64,000 nt of DNA from an uncultured Flavobacteriales bacterium (GTDB lineage Bacteria > Bacteroidota > Bacteroidia > Flavobacteriales_E > Vicingaceae): positions 1 through 64,000 of the forward strand of contig CAJQLW010000005.1 of NCBI GenBank assembly GCA_905479325.1. The letters run 5' to 3'. The notes under the pieces were generated by a model. That model did not search any database. It saw only the letters and a list, made by a program, of their open reading frames with translations, and was not told the origin of the DNA. Made by a program: the position numbers and the translations under genes. Positions 8,286 through 17,731 of the stretch are shown piece after piece (positions within the stretch are counted from its first letter, which is position 1; the number at the start of each line of letters is the position of its first letter).

Positions 8286-9236
8286 TTAGTTCAGCTGCTT
8301 TAACGCAGCACTTGTATTTTTGTTTATTCTCTCCATAACGTCAGACGTGTCTGCCTTTACAAAGGTTTTTCCTGTAATTTGCTCGTATAGTTCAATGTAT
8401 CGCTCAGAAACCAATTGCACAAATGAATTCGGCATATCTGGCATTTTCTGCCCATCTAAACCTTGAAACCCATTTTCAATTAACCATTCGCGCACAAACT
8501 CTTTGCTCAGTTGCTTTTGCTTTTCGCCTCGTTCTTGTCGTTGGGCATAGCCTTCAGCATAAAAATAGCGCGATGAGTCTGGCGTGTGAATCTCATCAAT
8601 CAAATAAATGGTATCTCCTACCTTACCGAACTCATATTTCGTATCCACCAAAATCAATCCTCGTTCAGCGGCCATCTCTGTCCCTCTTTGAAAAAGTTTT
8701 CGAGTATACTCTTCTAATTTTACATAATCAGCCTCGCTAACAATTCCTTGACGAATAATTTCTTCTCTAGAAATATCTTCATCGTGCCCCTCTTCTGCTT
8801 TGGTGGCAGGTGTAATTATTGGTTCCGGAAACTTGTCGTTTTCCTTCATTCCCTCCGGCATGGTAACGCCACAAATCATTCTTCTACCTGCTTTGTATTC
8901 TCTCCAAGCATGACCGCTCAAATAACCTCGAATCACCATTTCAACAGGAAAAGTGTCACACCTTCTGCCAATGGTAACGGTTTCATCAGGAACTGCCATA
9001 ACCCAATTGGGAACAATGTCTTTTGTTGCCTCTAAAAAAAGACTCGCAATTTGATTTAATACTTGTCCTTTAAAAGGAATTGGCTCGGGCAAAATATGGT
9101 CAAAAGCTGAGATTCGATCACTAGCAACCATTACCAAATAATCAGTACCAATGGTGTACACATCTCTTACCTTACCATGGTATACTTTCGTTTGATTTTC
9201 AAACTCAAAGTCGGTTTCTTTTACTGCTTGACTCAT
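8286..9236 (-). CDS. purC: Phosphoribosylaminoimidazole-succinocarboxamide synthase
   Basis: This is SAICAR synthase, an ATP-dependent step of purine biosynthesis joining aspartate to CAIR. It is of the longer, roughly 310-residue form. Visible family motifs are [25 protein letters not shown] near the N-terminus, the [16 protein letters not shown] region, and the C-terminal [11 protein letters not shown] and [12 protein letters not shown] stretches. The start overlaps the end of the PhoH gene by four bases, which suggests translational coupling. Confidence 0.96.
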   Translation of the reverse strand: MSQAVKETDFEFENQTKVYHGKVRDVYTIGTDYLVMVASDRISAFDHILPEPIPFKGQVLNQIASLFLEATKDIVPNWVMAVPDETVTIGRRCDTFPVEMVIRGYLSGHAWREYKAGRRMICGVTMPEGMKENDKFPEPIITPATKAEEGHDEDISREEIIRQGIVSEADYVKLEEYTRKLFQRGTEMAAERGLILVDTKYEFGKVGDTIYLIDEIHTPDSSRYFYAEGYAQRQERGEKQKQLSKEFVREWLIENGFQGLDGQKMPDMPNSFVQLVSERYIELYEQITGKTFVKADTSDVMERINKNTSAALKQLN

Positions 9237-10204
9237 TTAATATCGCTTAGTTGTTGATTTTTATCCATTGCGTCGTACGCTTCAATAATTCGTTTTACAA
9301 GAACATGACGTACCACATCTTTTCCGTCGAACTCAACAAAGCCAATGCCTTTTGTTCCCCTTAAAATATTCGTTGCTTGAATTAACCCTGAAGGTTGGTT
9401 TCGCGGCAAATCTACCTGAGAAGCATCGCCGGTAATGCAAAACTTGGCACTTTTCCCCATACGGGTCAAAAACATTTTAAACTGACTTCGAGTAGCATTC
9501 TGTGCCTCATCTAAAATTACAAAAGCATTGTCTAACGTTCGCCCTCTCATATAAGCTAAAGGTGCAATTTGAACAATGCCATTCTCCATGTAATCGCGCA
9601 ATTTTTCAGCAGGAAACATGTCGTTCAGAGCATCGTATAGTGGTTGTAAAAATGGATCTAACTTCTCTTTTAAATCTCCTGGAAGAAATCCAAGGTTTTC
9701 ACCAGCTTCAACTGCAGGTCGAGTCAATACAATTCTACGTACCTCTTTATTTTTTAAGGCCCTAGCAGCCATTGCTACAGCGGTATAGGTTTTACCCGTT
9801 CCAGCGGGGCCCAAAGCAAAAACCATGTCGTTTAAACCAATTTCTTTCACCAGTTTTCGCTGGTTTACCGTTCTTGCCTTAATTAAGTTTCCGTGATTTC
9901 CAAAAACTAAAATTTCATCTTTTCCATGCAATTGCTTCTCTATCTCCTTCGACTCATCGGCCAAAAGCATGTCAATGTTCACTTCACTTAGTTCGCTAAA
10001 CTTTAACAAATGCTTCAACAGCAGCTTTAATTTCTTTTCGAAACGCTCAATTTGAGCATCTTCTCCAATGACCTTAATTTTTCTTCCACGAGAAACTATT
10101 TTTAGCTCAGGAAAGTGAAGACGAATGGTTTTCAGCTTAGCGTCGTTAATTCCAAAAAGGTCTAACGGATCAACTTCTGTAATCTCGATGGTTTTTTCTG
10201 TCAA
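9233..10204 (-). CDS. PhoH family ATPase, probable TTG start
   Basis: PhoH-like proteins are cytosolic ATPases with a helicase-type core, connected with RNA metabolism. Walker A ([15 protein letters not shown]), Walker B ([11 protein letters not shown]) and the downstream [17 protein letters not shown] block are present. The frame is open up to an ATG at 10273, but family members begin close to the stretch [21 protein letters not shown] directly before that stretch (10204-10202) is therefore the best start; the extra 23 N-terminal residues of the longer reading look unrelated. The stop overlaps purC by four bases. Confidence 0.88.
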   Translation of the reverse strand: MTEKTIEITEVDPLDLFGINDAKLKTIRLHFPELKIVSRGRKIKVIGEDAQIERFEKKLKLLLKHLLKFSELSEVNIDMLLADESKEIEKQLHGKDEILVFGNHGNLIKARTVNQRKLVKEIGLNDMVFALGPAGTGKTYTAVAMAARALKNKEVRRIVLTRPAVEAGENLGFLPGDLKEKLDPFLQPLYDALNDMFPAEKLRDYMENGIVQIAPLAYMRGRTLDNAFVILDEAQNATRSQFKMFLTRMGKSAKFCITGDASQVDLPRNQPSGLIQATNILRGTKGIGFVEFDGKDVVRHVLVKRIIEAYDAMDKNQQLSDIK

Positions 10205-10233
10205 ATGCTTAGTATTTCTGTTTATGATAGCGA

Positions 10234-10263
10234 ATTGAAGGTACGAAATTATTACTAATTTTG
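10234..10263 (+). promoter_or_regulatory. Putative promoter of the SAM hydrolase operon
   Basis: A -33-like ATTG (10234-10237) and an exact TAnnTTTG match, TAATTTTG (10256-10263), are 18 bases apart. This agrees with the Bacteroidota sigma-A pattern and leaves a 40-base leader before the ATG at 10304. It overlaps the longer, rejected N-terminal reading of the divergent PhoH gene. Confidence 0.45.
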
Positions 10264-10303
10264 ATTCATACAAACCTTATTTTCAAATTCCTCAAACCTA
10301 ACA

Positions 10304-11089
10304 ATGGCCATCATTACCCTCACAACTGATTTAGGCACGAAAGACCATTACGTTGGAGTTTTAAAAGGGAGTATTTTGAGTCAATGTCCCGATGCTACCA
10401 TTGTAGACATTTCGCATGAAATTCCAACCTACGATATTCTAAAAGCTGCTTTCACCTTAAAAAATGCTTTTTCAGATTTTCCAAAAGGAACCATCCATAT
10501 TATTGGAGTAAATCCTGAAATAAGTGAAAAAGCTGTGAGTTTAGTCATTGAGCATGAAGGGCAGTATTTTATTGGTGCTGATAATGGCGTATTCTCTTTA
10601 ATATTTGAAGAAAAACCAATCAAAATGGTAGAGATTGAAATCATGGTCAATCCGGATTCTATTACCTTTCCTACCAAAGATATTTTTACCAAAGCTGCGT
10701 GCCACATTGCCAAAGGTGGCACACTTGAAATGATTGGAAAACCTACCACAGAATGGAATGAAAAAGCACTTTTCAGAGCTGTTTCATTAGAAAACATCAT
10801 TAAAGGAATGGCCATTCACATTGACCATTATGGCAACATTATTACAAACATTGATTATGATTTTTTTACCTCATTCGGACAAGGGCGCGACTTTAAAATT
10901 GAGTTCAGAAGAGGTGATTATGACATTACCGCAATTAGCAAAGTATACAGCGACGTAGCAGAAGGCGAAAAACTTGCGCTATTCAGTTCTATTGGACTGC
11001 TAGAAATTGCGATGAACAAAGGGAACGCCAGTAAGTTGCTTGGCATGAAAGAGTCGGATATTGTAAGAATAGAATTTTATGATCGTTAG
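10304..11089 (+). CDS. SAM hydroxide adenosyltransferase (DUF62 family)
   Basis: The 261-residue protein opens with ITLTTDLGTKDHYVGVLKG and has DISHEIPTYDILKAAF and the GADNGVFS motif. These are hallmarks of the fluorinase/chlorinase fold family whose ordinary bacterial members split S-adenosylmethionine to adenosine and methionine with water. Nothing suggests a halogenase. Its stop overlaps the start of the next gene by 11 bases, indicating an operon with the monooxygenase-like and glycosyltransferase genes. Confidence 0.9.
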   Translation: MAIITLTTDLGTKDHYVGVLKGSILSQCPDATIVDISHEIPTYDILKAAFTLKNAFSDFPKGTIHIIGVNPEISEKAVSLVIEHEGQYFIGADNGVFSLIFEEKPIKMVEIEIMVNPDSITFPTKDIFTKAACHIAKGGTLEMIGKPTTEWNEKALFRAVSLENIIKGMAIHIDHYGNIITNIDYDFFTSFGQGRDFKIEFRRGDYDITAISKVYSDVAEGEKLALFSSIGLLEIAMNKGNASKLLGMKESDIVRIEFYDR

Positions 11090-11375
11090 AATAGTAAAAT
11101 TGACATTTAGAGAAGACGAAATTGAAAATTTCAAACAAGTGCTTCTCGATTCAAAAGAAAAGATTCGTTCATTCCCAGGAGTGTTGCACTTACAAATGCT
11201 TCAATCTGCCGACAACCCTTGTATCTTTTTCACTTATAGCCACTGGGAAAATAAAGAAGCGTTAGAAAACTATAGACACTCCGCTTTATTTAAATTAACT
11301 TGGTCGAAAACCAAACCACTTTTTGCTGCAAAACCAGAAGCTTGGAGCAACAACCAATTACACCTTTTGCCATAA
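11079..11375 (+). CDS. Antibiotic biosynthesis monooxygenase (ABM) domain protein
   Basis: This 98-residue single-domain protein has a dimeric ferredoxin-like fold. The typical pattern is seen: an N-terminal strand with VRIVKLTF, a helix with FKQVLLDSKEKIRSFPGV, the ITYSHWENKEALENYRHS-like stretch (here FFTYSHWENKEALE) and FKLTWSKTKPLF. Members range from quinone monooxygenases to haem-degrading enzymes and stress proteins, so the substrate cannot be inferred. It overlaps the SAM hydrolase gene by 11 bases. Confidence 0.82.
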   Translation: MIVRIVKLTFREDEIENFKQVLLDSKEKIRSFPGVLHLQMLQSADNPCIFFTYSHWENKEALENYRHSALFKLTWSKTKPLFAAKPEAWSNNQLHLLP

Positions 11376-11376
11376 C

Positions 11377-12384
11377 ATGAAAAATGACCTAATATCGATC
11401 ATCATGCCGGTAAAAAATGCCGGGCTATACCTTGAAGATTGTATTATTAGCATTCAAAGTCAAACCGAAACGAATTGGGAATTAATAGCTGTAAACGATG
11501 CATCAACAGACAACAGCGAAGACCTGCTGAATTGGTTCAGTTCGGTTGATGAACGAATTCATTACTTGAATAACAACGGCAGTGGAATTATCGACGCATT
11601 AAAGTGCGGCTACACTGAAGCTGTTGGCCGATTTATTCATAGAATGGATGCAGATGATTTAATGGTTCCTGAAAAACTAGCCTCTCTTAAAGAAAAGTTG
11701 ATTCACGTTGGAGAAGGAAATGTAGTAACTGGAAAAGTAGAATATTTTGCAGCAGAGGGTGTTAATGATGGTTATTTGAACTATCAAAACTGGCTAAATG
11801 AACTTTGCGATAAGGGAACTCATTGGATGGAGTTGTTCAAGGAGTGCGTTATAGCATCGCCGAATTGGCTGGTTTACCGAAGCGATTTTGAAAAGTGTGG
11901 TGCCTTTAATTCTGAAATTTATCCTGAGGATTATGATTTGGTTTTTCGGATGCACCAAAAAGGTTTAAATGTTGTTGCAGTTGAAACCATTACCCATTTG
12001 TGGAGAGACCACCAAGAACGAAGCAGCAGAAACGATGAAAACTATGCAGCTTATACCTTCTTCGAAATTAAGCTGCGCTACTTTTTAGCCCTAAAGTATG
12101 ACAAAAATAGACCGCTAATGGTTTGGGGTTCAGGAAAAAAAGGAAAAGACCTAGCGAAGAAATTACAATCTAAAAATGTTCCTTTTACTTGGGTGAGCAA
12201 CAACCCCAACAAACATGGTAAAGAAATTTACGACCAATTGATGGAATCATTTGAAAGCATTGCAACCAAGGATCAGCCCCAAATCATTATCACAGTTGCT
12301 TTGAAAAATGCCAAAACTCAGATTATTGATTTTTTAGATAAACTCATGCTTGAAGAAGGAAAAGACTTTTTCTTTTTTAGCTAA
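11377..12384 (+). CDS. Family 2 glycosyltransferase with C-terminal Rossmann-like extension
   Basis: The ATG at 11377 lies one base after the preceding stop; an upstream Met (11323) inside that gene is rejected. Residues 1-220 form a GT-A domain: IIMPVKNAGLYLEDCI, the nucleotide-binding NDASTDNS, the metal-binding MDADD, and a later YPEDYDLVFRM block. The last third (from about 240) is unusual: MVWGSGKKGKDLAKKLQ looks like a nucleotide- or SAM-type Rossmann glycine loop. It probably transfers a sugar to an envelope glycan or lipid; the acceptor is unknown. Confidence 0.85.
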   Translation: MKNDLISIIMPVKNAGLYLEDCIISIQSQTETNWELIAVNDASTDNSEDLLNWFSSVDERIHYLNNNGSGIIDALKCGYTEAVGRFIHRMDADDLMVPEKLASLKEKLIHVGEGNVVTGKVEYFAAEGVNDGYLNYQNWLNELCDKGTHWMELFKECVIASPNWLVYRSDFEKCGAFNSEIYPEDYDLVFRMHQKGLNVVAVETITHLWRDHQERSSRNDENYAAYTFFEIKLRYFLALKYDKNRPLMVWGSGKKGKDLAKKLQSKNVPFTWVSNNPNKHGKEIYDQLMESFESIATKDQPQIIITVALKNAKTQIIDFLDKLMLEEGKDFFFFS

Positions 12385-12390
12385 AACCTA

Positions 12391-12918
12391 TTAATTCAAC
12401 AAATTATTCAACTTCTCTTGTAATTGTTTTACTTCTTTATCGGTCAGCTCCATTCCAAAAGGAATTACTTTTCCGCCAACTGTAAAAGCTAAGCGCTCTC
12501 CACCTACAACCCAATATGAGCTCCCAAAAACTTTTGCAAAGGTTCCTACTTCATCGTCTATCACTCTAACTGAGTTTACCAAATCTTTACGGTGAGGTTT
12601 TAAAAATCCCCTGTTGTTGTAAGTTCTGCCGTAATGGAAATACTCATCTGAAATTAGAAACTGTTCTTCCCCGTTTTTTCTCCATTTAAATGCCTTTACC
12701 ACAGTGTACTCAAAATAAGCCCAAAAGGCCAAGTAAACCGTAATAAAGGTCTTCATTTCTTTATTGCCCTCAACAAATAATTGAGAACCAATTGCAATAC
12801 CGCAAAACGTCCAAAAGGCCAACCAAACGGTTAAGTTCTTTTGCTTACTCTCGTCTCTGAATGCACTAATTTTAATGAGTGTTCCTTCTTCTTTTTTTTC
12901 TTGAGTAATTCGGTTCAT
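12391..12918 (-). CDS. Hypothetical membrane protein, PH-domain-like
   Basis: This 175-residue protein has two membrane helices (about 29-47 and 56-74) followed by a strand-rich soluble domain of about 95 residues, ending in a helix (TDKEVKQLQEKLNNLL). The order 2TM plus beta-domain resembles bacterial PH-domain membrane proteins, but the match is only architectural. It is convergent with the glycosyltransferase and divergent from the next gene. Confidence 0.65.
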   Translation of the reverse strand: MNRITQEKKEEGTLIKISAFRDESKQKNLTVWLAFWTFCGIAIGSQLFVEGNKEMKTFITVYLAFWAYFEYTVVKAFKWRKNGEEQFLISDEYFHYGRTYNNRGFLKPHRKDLVNSVRVIDDEVGTFAKVFGSSYWVVGGERLAFTVGGKVIPFGMELTDKEVKQLQEKLNNLLN

Positions 12919-13018
12919 TGTTTTTTTTCAAAATTACACTTTGCAGCTTAAAAGTATTCATGGTATAGATTTTGTAAATCGATGTAGAATTCTTAATTAT
13001 ACGTTACAAAATAAGACC

Positions 13019-13855
13019 ATGAAGAAACTACTTATATTTTCAACACTGTACCTAATAGTTCAGCTACTTAATGCTCAACCAGAAGACAAAAAACTCGGTA
13101 AAATTACCTTCCATATGGTAGATGGTGAATACGAAGATGCAGCTTCTAAAGCAGAAAAGTTGAGAGAAGATGCCGAATATCGAAAAAATGGGTGGGTATA
13201 TTACTACATGTCGCAAGCATATTTTGAAATTGCTGGGATGCCAGAATTGCAAGAAGACTACCCAAAAGCCTTTAAAGAATCTTTGAAAGCTGCCTATAAA
13301 TTAGAAAAGTATAAGGCGAAGCCAGAGGAAAATATAGATGTTTGGAACAATGCTCAGGAATTTTTGTCCATTTTAAAGGACAGTGCTATAACGGTTTCTG
13401 AAATTTATTACGACAATGAGGATTATAGAAAAGCTGCGTATTACCTTAAGAGTATTACCCGATTTGCCCCTGATGATTATGGGGTTTGGCTAATGAAAGG
13501 AGTCTATGAAATCAAATCAAGAAACGTTGGTGAAGGAATCAAAAGCATCATTTTTGCAATGGATAGTTTAACTCCTGAATACATTCCTGATGAAGTTTCC
13601 GCCCCTACTTTGGTCGATGCGTTAGATGAATTCGCTCTAATTGTAAAAAGTGGCGAATACGATCAGTATTTTAAATCATATAAATACAATCCAACGCAGA
13701 AAGACATTGACAACGCAATGGACTTGAAATCTATTTTCATGAAGTACATGAAAAAGGATGAAGTGATTGACAAAGAGGATCGGAAGAAAGAATCAGAAAT
13801 TATCTACAAAACATATAGAAGTGACGACGAAGAAGAAGAGGATGAGGAAGACTAA
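13019..13855 (+). CDS. Exported TPR-like protein with acidic C-terminus
   Basis: The start at 13019 gives a good signal peptide (MKKLLIFSTLYLIVQLLNAQ, cleavage after LNA); the frame extends 26 codons upstream, but that extension has no export signal. The 278-residue protein is helical, with tetratricopeptide-like repeats (YEDAASKAEKL, YRKAAYYLKSITRFAPDDY). It ends in a strongly acidic tail (SDDEEEEDEED). Function unknown. Its end overlaps the next gene by 14 bases, so the two are translationally coupled. Confidence 0.75.
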   Translation: MKKLLIFSTLYLIVQLLNAQPEDKKLGKITFHMVDGEYEDAASKAEKLREDAEYRKNGWVYYYMSQAYFEIAGMPELQEDYPKAFKESLKAAYKLEKYKAKPEENIDVWNNAQEFLSILKDSAITVSEIYYDNEDYRKAAYYLKSITRFAPDDYGVWLMKGVYEIKSRNVGEGIKSIIFAMDSLTPEYIPDEVSAPTLVDALDEFALIVKSGEYDQYFKSYKYNPTQKDIDNAMDLKSIFMKYMKKDEVIDKEDRKKESEIIYKTYRSDDEEEEDEED

Positions 13856-14354
13856 CAAACTGTTCAAAGTTTGCATATTACTAATTTCAGTTGCTTTTTT
13901 TCTTGGTAATTCAGAACGTGCTCATAAGTTTTACATGAGCATAACAGACATGGAGTACAACGAGGCATCTAAATCGTTACAAATAAGCATGAAGCTCTTT
14001 GCGGATGATTTAGAGTTTGTTTTAGAAAAAGAACAAAACGTAAAGGTTTTCTTAGGAACCGAAAAAGAACATGAGAAGGCCGATGATTTTATTAAATCCT
14101 ATCTCAATACCCACTTTTTCATTGAGCAATCAAAAGGTTCTTTGCCGCTAACCTATGTCGGTAAAGAAATAGACAAGGATTATACTTGGATTTACATTGA
14201 AGTGAAAAATTTTAAAGTGAAAGTCGAAACACTTTTAACAAATTCTATGTTGATTGACTATTTCAAAGATCAAACCAACAAAGTCAATTATAAAAAAGGT
14301 GATGAAGTGAATAGCTTCACTTTATACAACCAAAACATCAGCAAGGAATTTTAA
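13842..14354 (+). CDS. DUF6702-like exported protein
   Basis: Translation from ATG 13842 gives 170 residues with an N-terminal export segment (LFKVCILLISVAFFLGNS). The opening of the mature part, AHKFYMSITDMEYNEASKSLQI, matches the DUF6702 family of Bacteroidota, which is exported and often encoded next to M1 peptidases, as here. The role is unknown. A longer reading from 13767 would start inside the upstream coding sequence and is rejected. Confidence 0.75.
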   Translation: MRKTNKLFKVCILLISVAFFLGNSERAHKFYMSITDMEYNEASKSLQISMKLFADDLEFVLEKEQNVKVFLGTEKEHEKADDFIKSYLNTHFFIEQSKGSLPLTYVGKEIDKDYTWIYIEVKNFKVKVETLLTNSMLIDYFKDQTNKVNYKKGDEVNSFTLYNQNISKEF

Positions 14355-14390
14355 CGACTCCTCGATACTCTAATTATTAAAACTCAATTT

Positions 14391-16688
14391 ATGAAAAGAA
14401 TTCTAACCGTTATACTGTGCTCTGCAGGATTAATGGCTTATGCTCAAGAAAGTACAAATAAAAACCCTTTTAGGCAGCTAAAGCAAGAATTGCCAGCACC
14501 AAATTCCTACAGAACAGCCGCAGGGTTCCCCGGGCATGAGTATTATCAGCAGAAAGCTGATTACGTAATGAACGTTGAAATTGACGATAAAAAACAAATC
14601 CTTGCAGGAGAAGAAACCGTTACGTATCATAACATGTCGCCAGATGCATTACCTTACCTATGGGTGCAACTAGACCAAAACATGAGAGCAAAAGATTCTG
14701 ACACAAAAAAAATTGCTCAAAGTAGCATTGGTGAAAGTATGTCATTCGACAATTTAAAAAGAATGATGAACGACTTTGACGGAGGTTTCAAGTTAGATTT
14801 TGTGAAAGGAATGGACGGTCAAGATTTGAAGTATACGGTTAACAAAACCATGATGCGGATTGATTTAGATGAGCCTTTGAAGTCGGGAGAGAGCTTTTCA
14901 TTTCAAATAAAGTGGTGGTATAACATCAACGATAGAATGCAAATTGGAGGTAGATCTGGTTACGAATATTTTGAAGAAGAAGATAATTACCTTTACACAA
15001 TCGCTCAATTCTTTCCAAGAATGGCCGTTTACAATGATGTAGAAGGATGGCAAAATAAACAATTTTTAGGCAGAGGTGAGTTCACGTTACCTTTTGGCGA
15101 CTACAAAGTAAGCATAACCGTTCCTGAAGACCATACAATTGCTTCTACAGGAGTTTTACAGAACCCTAAAGAAGTACTAACTGCCAAACAAATCGAAAGA
15201 TTAGAAAAAGCAAAAACGGCTGATCAACCTATACTCATTACTACTCAAGCAGAAGCAGAAAAAATCGAAAAGAAAAAAGCCACAGGTAAAAAAACGTGGA
15301 CCTATCACGCAGAAAATGTAAGGGATTTTGGCTTCGCTTCATCTAGAAAATTTATGTGGGATGCTGTTGGAGTTAAGTTTGGAGAACGAACTGTTATGGC
15401 CATGAGTTACTACCCAAAAGAAGGCAACCCAGTTTGGGAACAATATTCTACCAAAGCAGTTGCTCACACCCTAAGGAGCTATTCAGATATTACTTTTGAT
15501 TATCCTTATCCCGTTGCTATTTCTGTTAATTCAAAAAGCATTGGCATGGAATACCCAATGATTTGTTTTAATTATGGTAGACCAGAAAAAGATGGTACTT
15601 ACACTGCAAGACTTAAGTATGGTGTAATTTCAGTTATCATACATGAAGTTGGGCACAACTTTTTCCCAATGATTGTAAACTCTGACGAAAGACAATGGAC
15701 TTGGATGGATGAAGGATTGAATACCTTTTGCCAATACTTGGCTGAAATGGAATGGGATGTAAACTACCCATCTAGAAGAGGACCGGCTTATAAAATTGTT
15801 GATTACATGAAGGGAGACAAAAGCAACATTACTCCAATCATGACCAACTCTGAGTCAATTTTTCAATTCGGAAACAACGCTTACGGAAAACCTGCAACTG
15901 CTTTAAACATTCTACGAGAAACCATAATGGACAGAGAGTTATTTGATTACGCTTTCAAACAATATGCCCAAACATGGAAATTTAAGCACCCTACTCCTGC
16001 TGATTTCTTTAGAGTAATGGAAGATGCATCAGCAACTGATTTAGATTGGTTTTGGAGAGGTTGGTTCTTTTCTACAGATCATTGTGACATTGCATTAAAT
16101 GATGTTAAATGGATGCAAATCAGCGATAAAAACCCTGAAAAACAAAAACCATTTGAGAAGAAGATTGCCGAAAGCAAAGAAGATTTTGTTGGAGATATTC
16201 GCAATGAAAGTAACGCGAAAAACACTGTAGTTGAGAGAGATCCAAGCACAAAAGATTTTTACAACTCATTTGATCCATACAAGGTTACAGATTTAGACAA
16301 ATCAGAGTATAAAAAGTATTACGATAAGCTGACCGCAGAAGAAAAGAAGATGTTAGCTCAGAAAAAGAATTTCTATGAATTAAACTTTGAGTTAATTGGA
16401 GGCCTGGTTATGCCTGTTATTTTAGAATTCACATTTACAGATGGCACAACTCAAAAAGAATACATTCCTGCTGAGATTTGGAAAATGGGAAACAAAACTG
16501 CTAAGAAGGTTTTCTGGTTTGAAAAAGAATTGAAGTCAATTAACTTAGATCCTAATCTAGAGACAGCTGATGTTGACAGGTCTAACAACTACTGGCCTGC
16601 ACAAGTTGTTCCTTCTCGTTTTGAGTTGTTTCAGCAAAAAGAACGCGAATCGGAAAACGAAATGCAAAAGTCAAAACGATCAAAATAA
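14391..16688 (+). CDS. Secreted M1-family metallopeptidase
   Basis: This 765-residue protein has a signal peptide (MKRILTVILCSAGLMAYAQ). The zinc site of gluzincins is clear: HEVGH at about 418-422 and the third ligand Glu at about 441 in WMDEGLN, the HEXXH-x18-E arrangement of family M1. An N-terminal beta-domain (about 50-300) precedes the catalytic domain. It probably acts as a periplasmic or surface aminopeptidase in peptide use. It follows the DUF6702-like gene by 36 bases and is closed by a strong terminator. Confidence 0.9.
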   Translation: MKRILTVILCSAGLMAYAQESTNKNPFRQLKQELPAPNSYRTAAGFPGHEYYQQKADYVMNVEIDDKKQILAGEETVTYHNMSPDALPYLWVQLDQNMRAKDSDTKKIAQSSIGESMSFDNLKRMMNDFDGGFKLDFVKGMDGQDLKYTVNKTMMRIDLDEPLKSGESFSFQIKWWYNINDRMQIGGRSGYEYFEEEDNYLYTIAQFFPRMAVYNDVEGWQNKQFLGRGEFTLPFGDYKVSITVPEDHTIASTGVLQNPKEVLTAKQIERLEKAKTADQPILITTQAEAEKIEKKKATGKKTWTYHAENVRDFGFASSRKFMWDAVGVKFGERTVMAMSYYPKEGNPVWEQYSTKAVAHTLRSYSDITFDYPYPVAISVNSKSIGMEYPMICFNYGRPEKDGTYTARLKYGVISVIIHEVGHNFFPMIVNSDERQWTWMDEGLNTFCQYLAEMEWDVNYPSRRGPAYKIVDYMKGDKSNITPIMTNSESIFQFGNNAYGKPATALNILRETIMDRELFDYAFKQYAQTWKFKHPTPADFFRVMEDASATDLDWFWRGWFFSTDHCDIALNDVKWMQISDKNPEKQKPFEKKIAESKEDFVGDIRNESNAKNTVVERDPSTKDFYNSFDPYKVTDLDKSEYKKYYDKLTAEEKKMLAQKKNFYELNFELIGGLVMPVILEFTFTDGTTQKEYIPAEIWKMGNKTAKKVFWFEKELKSINLDPNLETADVDRSNNYWPAQVVPSRFELFQQKERESENEMQKSKRSK

Positions 16689-16706
16689 TATATAAACATA
16701 AATTTC

Positions 16707-16740
16707 AAAGCCCCTTTCTTCAGGAAAGGGGCTTTTTTTT
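16707..16740 (+). terminator. Rho-independent terminator after the M1 peptidase
   Basis: The stem AAAGCCCCTTTC pairs with GAAAGGGGCTTT (one-base slip at the loop) around a TTCAG-type loop and runs into eight T residues. It is 18 bases after the stop. Confidence 0.9.
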
Positions 16741-16847
16741 GGAACAGAAAAAATTTAATTCACAAGAGAATTCACCACATTTCAATCAGAAACTTTTTTA
16801 ACGATTCGTTTTTTTTGAAATTCATTAATCTTGCAAAAAAAATCGCA

Positions 16848-17654
16848 ATGAAAATTACATCTCGCATCTTGATCATTTTAACGCTAACTGCAATCAGCTT
16901 CCAAGCTTGTAAAAAAGACGACGACGGCCCTACTTCTGTACTATTGTTCTCACCTGCCAGAGATGTGAGTTTAGGGAAAGAAGTGCAACAAGAAATATTT
17001 AACAATCCGAAAGAGTACCCTCTGCTCGACTCTGTTCAATACGCTTCTGCTTATGCTTACATACGCGGTTTAAAAGATTCAATTTTAAATACAGGAGAAA
17101 TTGACTACAAAGATGAGTTTGCTTGGCAAGTTTACATTATACAAGATGATGCGACCTTGAATGCTTTTGCAACTCCAGGTGGTTACTTATACTTTTATAC
17201 AGGTCTTATTAAATATTTGCAAAACGAAGATGATTTAATGGGAGTTATGGGGCATGAGATCGCTCATTCCGACAAAAGGCATTCGGTTCAACAATTACAA
17301 CGACAATACGGTGTTAATTTTTTACTATCAATAGCTCTTGGGAATGAACCAGGTCAAGTAGCTCAAATATTATCCAGTCTTGGAACACTTAAATTCAGCA
17401 GAGACAATGAGACCGAGGCGGACTTAGAATCTGTAACCTACTTAGCAAAAACACCCTATCGCTGTGATGGGGCAGCAACATTCTTCAAGCAGTTATCAGC
17501 CTCAGGCCAATCAGACGGTCCGGTATTTTTAAGTACCCACCCTTCTCCAGAGGATCGAGTTGAACGAATTACTGCAGAAGCAATGGCCATTGGCTGCGAT
17601 ACCAACTATTACGCACCTAGTAGTTACCAAGCTTTTGTTAACTCGCTACCGTAA
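16848..17654 (+). CDS. M48-family metalloprotease lipoprotein
   Basis: The chosen ATG gives a lipoprotein signal (ILTLTAISFQAC, lipid-bearing Cys followed by KKDDDG). The open frame extends 11 codons upstream without a signal. The M48 zinc motif HEIAHSDKRHS lies at about residue 136, and the third ligand is in NETEADLESVTYLAKT. Its relative BepA is a periplasmic outer-membrane quality-control protease. At 268 residues it is a minimal catalytic form without TPRs. Confidence 0.9.
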   Translation: MKITSRILIILTLTAISFQACKKDDDGPTSVLLFSPARDVSLGKEVQQEIFNNPKEYPLLDSVQYASAYAYIRGLKDSILNTGEIDYKDEFAWQVYIIQDDATLNAFATPGGYLYFYTGLIKYLQNEDDLMGVMGHEIAHSDKRHSVQQLQRQYGVNFLLSIALGNEPGQVAQILSSLGTLKFSRDNETEADLESVTYLAKTPYRCDGAATFFKQLSASGQSDGPVFLSTHPSPEDRVERITAEAMAIGCDTNYYAPSSYQAFVNSLP

Positions 17655-17731
17655 TTTCATATATTTTAGTTATCAATTCTTTATAAATCTTTCACAGGTT
17701 TTATTATCTTAGCACCCAAAATTTGACCACT

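Noticed and set aside
8423-8740. Plus-strand open frame of 105 codons opposite purC
   Set aside because: purC is unmistakable on the other strand; the frame has no family likeness and no own signals. Other antisense frames opposite conserved genes were treated the same way.
10205-10273. Longer N-terminus of PhoH from ATG 10273
   Set aside because: The extra residues do not resemble the family, and the segment contains the promoter-like box of the divergent operon.
10304-11089. Halogenase (fluorinase/chlorinase) function for the DUF62 protein
   Set aside because: Sequence and context are those of the ordinary SAM-hydrolysing members; no halometabolite genes are nearby.
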